Assembly (NCBI RefSeq): GCF_036417845.1
Contig: NC_089979.1
Coordinates: 52,366,275-52,430,274, forward strand
Origin: Apteryx mantelli
Lineage: Eukaryota > Chordata > Aves > Apterygiformes > Apterygidae
DNA length: 64,000 bases
Direction of reading: 5' to 3'
A program made the position numbers and the translations under genes. The notes under the pieces are model-generated. The model saw only the letters and a program-made list of their open reading frames with translations, was not told the origin of the DNA and did no database searches. This document shows positions 63,801 through 64,000 of this stretch, piece after piece. Every line of letters begins with the position of its first letter. Positions within the stretch are counted from its first letter, which is position 1.

Positions 63801-64000
63801 TGCAGTTCCCAACCAAAATGTCTTGTTTAATTTTTCCTCTCAGAAGACATAATACACTCAAGAATAATGTATGCTTTTTGTAAAATTAAGACCACCATAA
63901 ACTTCAAGTCAGGCAGTTTATAGTACTCCACAAGATCTTAGAACTATCTTTTTGTTTAATTTTATTTTTGTCCATGAGGATGTATTCAACAGTAGTACTG
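60861..64000 (+). other. Intron 1 sequence, nothing recognised
   Basis: AT-rich intron. The stretch 62200-62730 is more GC-balanced and less T-rich than its flanks and carries overlapping frames of 88 codons (+) and 115 codons (-). Neither has a recognisable domain or exon borders. Confidence 0.5.

Larger units (their letters stand above)
35868..64000 (+). other. ROCK1: ROCK1 intron 1 (5' part, continues beyond window)
   Basis: All sequence after the donor reads as intron: AT-rich, T-rich on the transcribed-sense strand, many poly-T tracts, only short frames. I looked for the next coding exon (DGLDALVYDLDFPALRKNKN in ROCK1) in all + strand frames by eye and did not find it, so the intron is at least 28.1 kb. 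Stretches 35874-39862, 40029-46636, 46671-49499, 50158-52123 and 52543-59682 hold no gene that I can recognise. Specific repeats are listed separately. Confidence 0.8.

Noticed and set aside
1-64000. CRISPR arrays, tRNA or rRNA genes, operons, an endogenous retrovirus or a novel multi-gene system
   Set aside because: No regular spaced repeats, no GTTCRANYC-type tRNA box found by eye, no paired LTRs or retroviral frames. The window is an ordinary vertebrate locus.

Overview
This window is vertebrate nuclear DNA, almost certainly from a bird. It is AT-rich and intron-like and has one large CpG island. It carries two 5'-truncated CR1 retrotransposon tails of avian type, one ending in the diagnostic ATTCTGTG-type repeats. 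Older decayed LINE and SINE relics also fit an archosaur genome. No bacterial, viral or plasmid genes were seen.

Only one protein-coding gene can be supported: ROCK1 (Rho-associated coiled-coil kinase 1) on the + strand. Its CpG-island promoter spans about 33800-35560. A long 5'UTR runs from roughly 34640 to 35774. The first coding segment, 31 codons beginning MSTGESFESRFEKID, is at 35775-35867 and ends at a consensus GTGAGT donor. The rest of the window (35868-64000) is intron 1. I could not find coding exon 2, which should begin DGLDALV, so intron 1 exceeds 28.1 kb and the kinase, coiled-coil, Rho-binding and PH/C1 domains lie beyond the right edge.

The left 33.8 kb is intergenic. In human, the 5' side of ROCK1 faces GREB1L (from memory), so this may be the ROCK1-GREB1L spacer. 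It holds a CR1 tail (3830-4057), two L2-clade LINE relics on the minus strand (about 23352-23510 and 24982-25056), two copies of an old palindromic amniote repeat (12606-12680 and 27554-27644), a probable MIR relic (31085-31165), several small tandem duplications and three small GC/CpG-rich islets (about 7350-7560, 12870-13025 and 17530-17780).

Intron 1 holds simple repeats, a G-quadruplex candidate (49500-49524), a young CR1 tail (50077-50157) and a longer, ancient CR1/L3-type fragment (about 59990-60860) that keeps recognisable reverse-transcriptase blocks with inactivating changes.

The 5'UTR is the most biologically interesting part. It has four upstream ORFs and two T/C-rich tracts ending in CAG that could act as splice acceptors. 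I found no evidence for a new multi-gene system.
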